Assembly (NCBI GenBank): GCA_018970625.1
Contig: JAGWVZ010000218.1
Span: 1-6,338 of the forward strand
Direction: 5' to 3'
Length of the DNA stretch: 6,338 bases
Origin: Myxococcales bacterium
Lineage (GTDB): Bacteria > Myxococcota > Bradymonadia > REDH01
Both the position numbers and the translations under genes were made by a program. Every line of letters starts with the position of its first letter. Position 1 is the first letter of the stretch. Positions 6,287-6,338 of the stretch are shown here, in pieces. Under the pieces are notes generated by a model. That model was not told the origin of the DNA, searched no databases, and worked only from the letters and a program-made list of their open reading frames with translations.

Positions 6287-6292
6287 AAGGAG
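6287..6292 (+). promoter_or_regulatory. Strong ribosome binding site
   Basis: AAGGAG sits 5 bases before the ATG at 6298 and is the best Shine-Dalgarno match in the window. It fixes the start of the downstream partial gene in preference to the in-frame ATG at 6106. Confidence 0.75.
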
Positions 6293-6297
6293 TTGTC

Positions 6298-6338
6298 ATG
6301 CGCCTGTCTGTCGTTCGCCCTGTTGTTTCTGCTGCTGC
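6298..6338 (+). CDS. Start of a probable exported protein (3' part beyond window)
   Basis: Only thirteen full codons are visible: MRLSVVRPVVSAA, then a partial GC. Arginines at 2 and 7 followed by a small-hydrophobic run look like the beginning of a Sec-type signal peptide, so an envelope or secreted product is likely. The ATG follows AAGGAG at 5 bases. Nothing can be said about function. Confidence 0.65.
   Translation, partial: MRLSVVRPVVSAA

Larger units (their letters stand above)
5985..6297 (+). other. Gene-poor spacer with hairpins
   Basis: These 313 bases separate the ferredoxin from the next gene. I find no protein family in any frame. The plus frame of the downstream gene is open back to 6076, with an ATG at 6106, but its residues look arbitrary and it lacks a ribosome binding site. 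The stretch has hairpins at 6052-6068 (5 bp), 6080-6102 (10 bp) and 6170-6189 (7 bp), and a ten-base direct repeat CAGGCGTCTG at 6049 and 6172. None has a T-run, so no clear ferredoxin terminator is seen. A leader RNA or small RNA is possible but unproven. Confidence 0.5.

Noticed and set aside
6106..6297. In-frame ATG at 6106 as an earlier start for the last gene
   Set aside because: It has no ribosome binding site, and the 64 added residues look random and would hide the signal-peptide-like start, whereas ATG 6298 has a perfect AAGGAG.

Overview
The window looks like a GC-rich chromosomal segment of a predatory or social 'deltaproteobacterial' type (Myxococcota or Bradymonadota-like). The grounds are the myxobacterial-style Cys-rich CDDGN...GDGC repeats joined to thrombospondin type 3 calcium loops and a VWA domain, an N-terminal helix-turn module fused to an FHA domain, and a ferredoxin with an enlarged inter-cluster loop. 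This placement rests on protein architecture only. There is no rRNA, tRNA, CRISPR array or insertion sequence that I can see.

Layout. (1) Positions 1-2232, plus strand: the 3' part of a large secreted or surface protein. It has three Cys-rich repeats, fourteen calcium-binding loops (six strict doublets plus singles), an integrin-beta-like VWA domain and a C-terminal beta-rich domain. (2) 2447-3151, plus: a ribbon-helix-helix-like module, a Pro/Ala linker and a C-terminal FHA domain, closed by a strong intrinsic terminator at 3173-3211. (3) 5504 down to 3262, minus: a compact three-gene operon. It encodes a TrmN6-type tRNA adenine-N6 methyltransferase, a small unrecognised putative lipoprotein joined to it by a TAATG stop/start overlap, and a metallo-beta-lactamase-fold protein that has lost almost all of its metal ligands. 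(4) 5676-5984, plus: a 7Fe/8Fe-type ferredoxin, divergent from the operon across a 171-base gap that holds a possible minus-strand promoter. (5) 5985-6297: a gene-poor stretch with several RNA-style hairpins. (6) 6298 to the end: the start of a new plus-strand gene with a perfect AAGGAG ribosome binding site and a signal-peptide-like N-terminus.

No single pathway ties the genes together. The surface protein is probably extracellular and calcium-dependent, the FHA protein belongs to Ser/Thr-kinase signalling, the methyltransferase to tRNA modification and the ferredoxin to electron transfer. The most unusual item is the inactive-looking metallo-beta-lactamase homologue co-transcribed with an unknown lipoprotein. 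Second is the FHA protein with a putative DNA-binding N-terminus.
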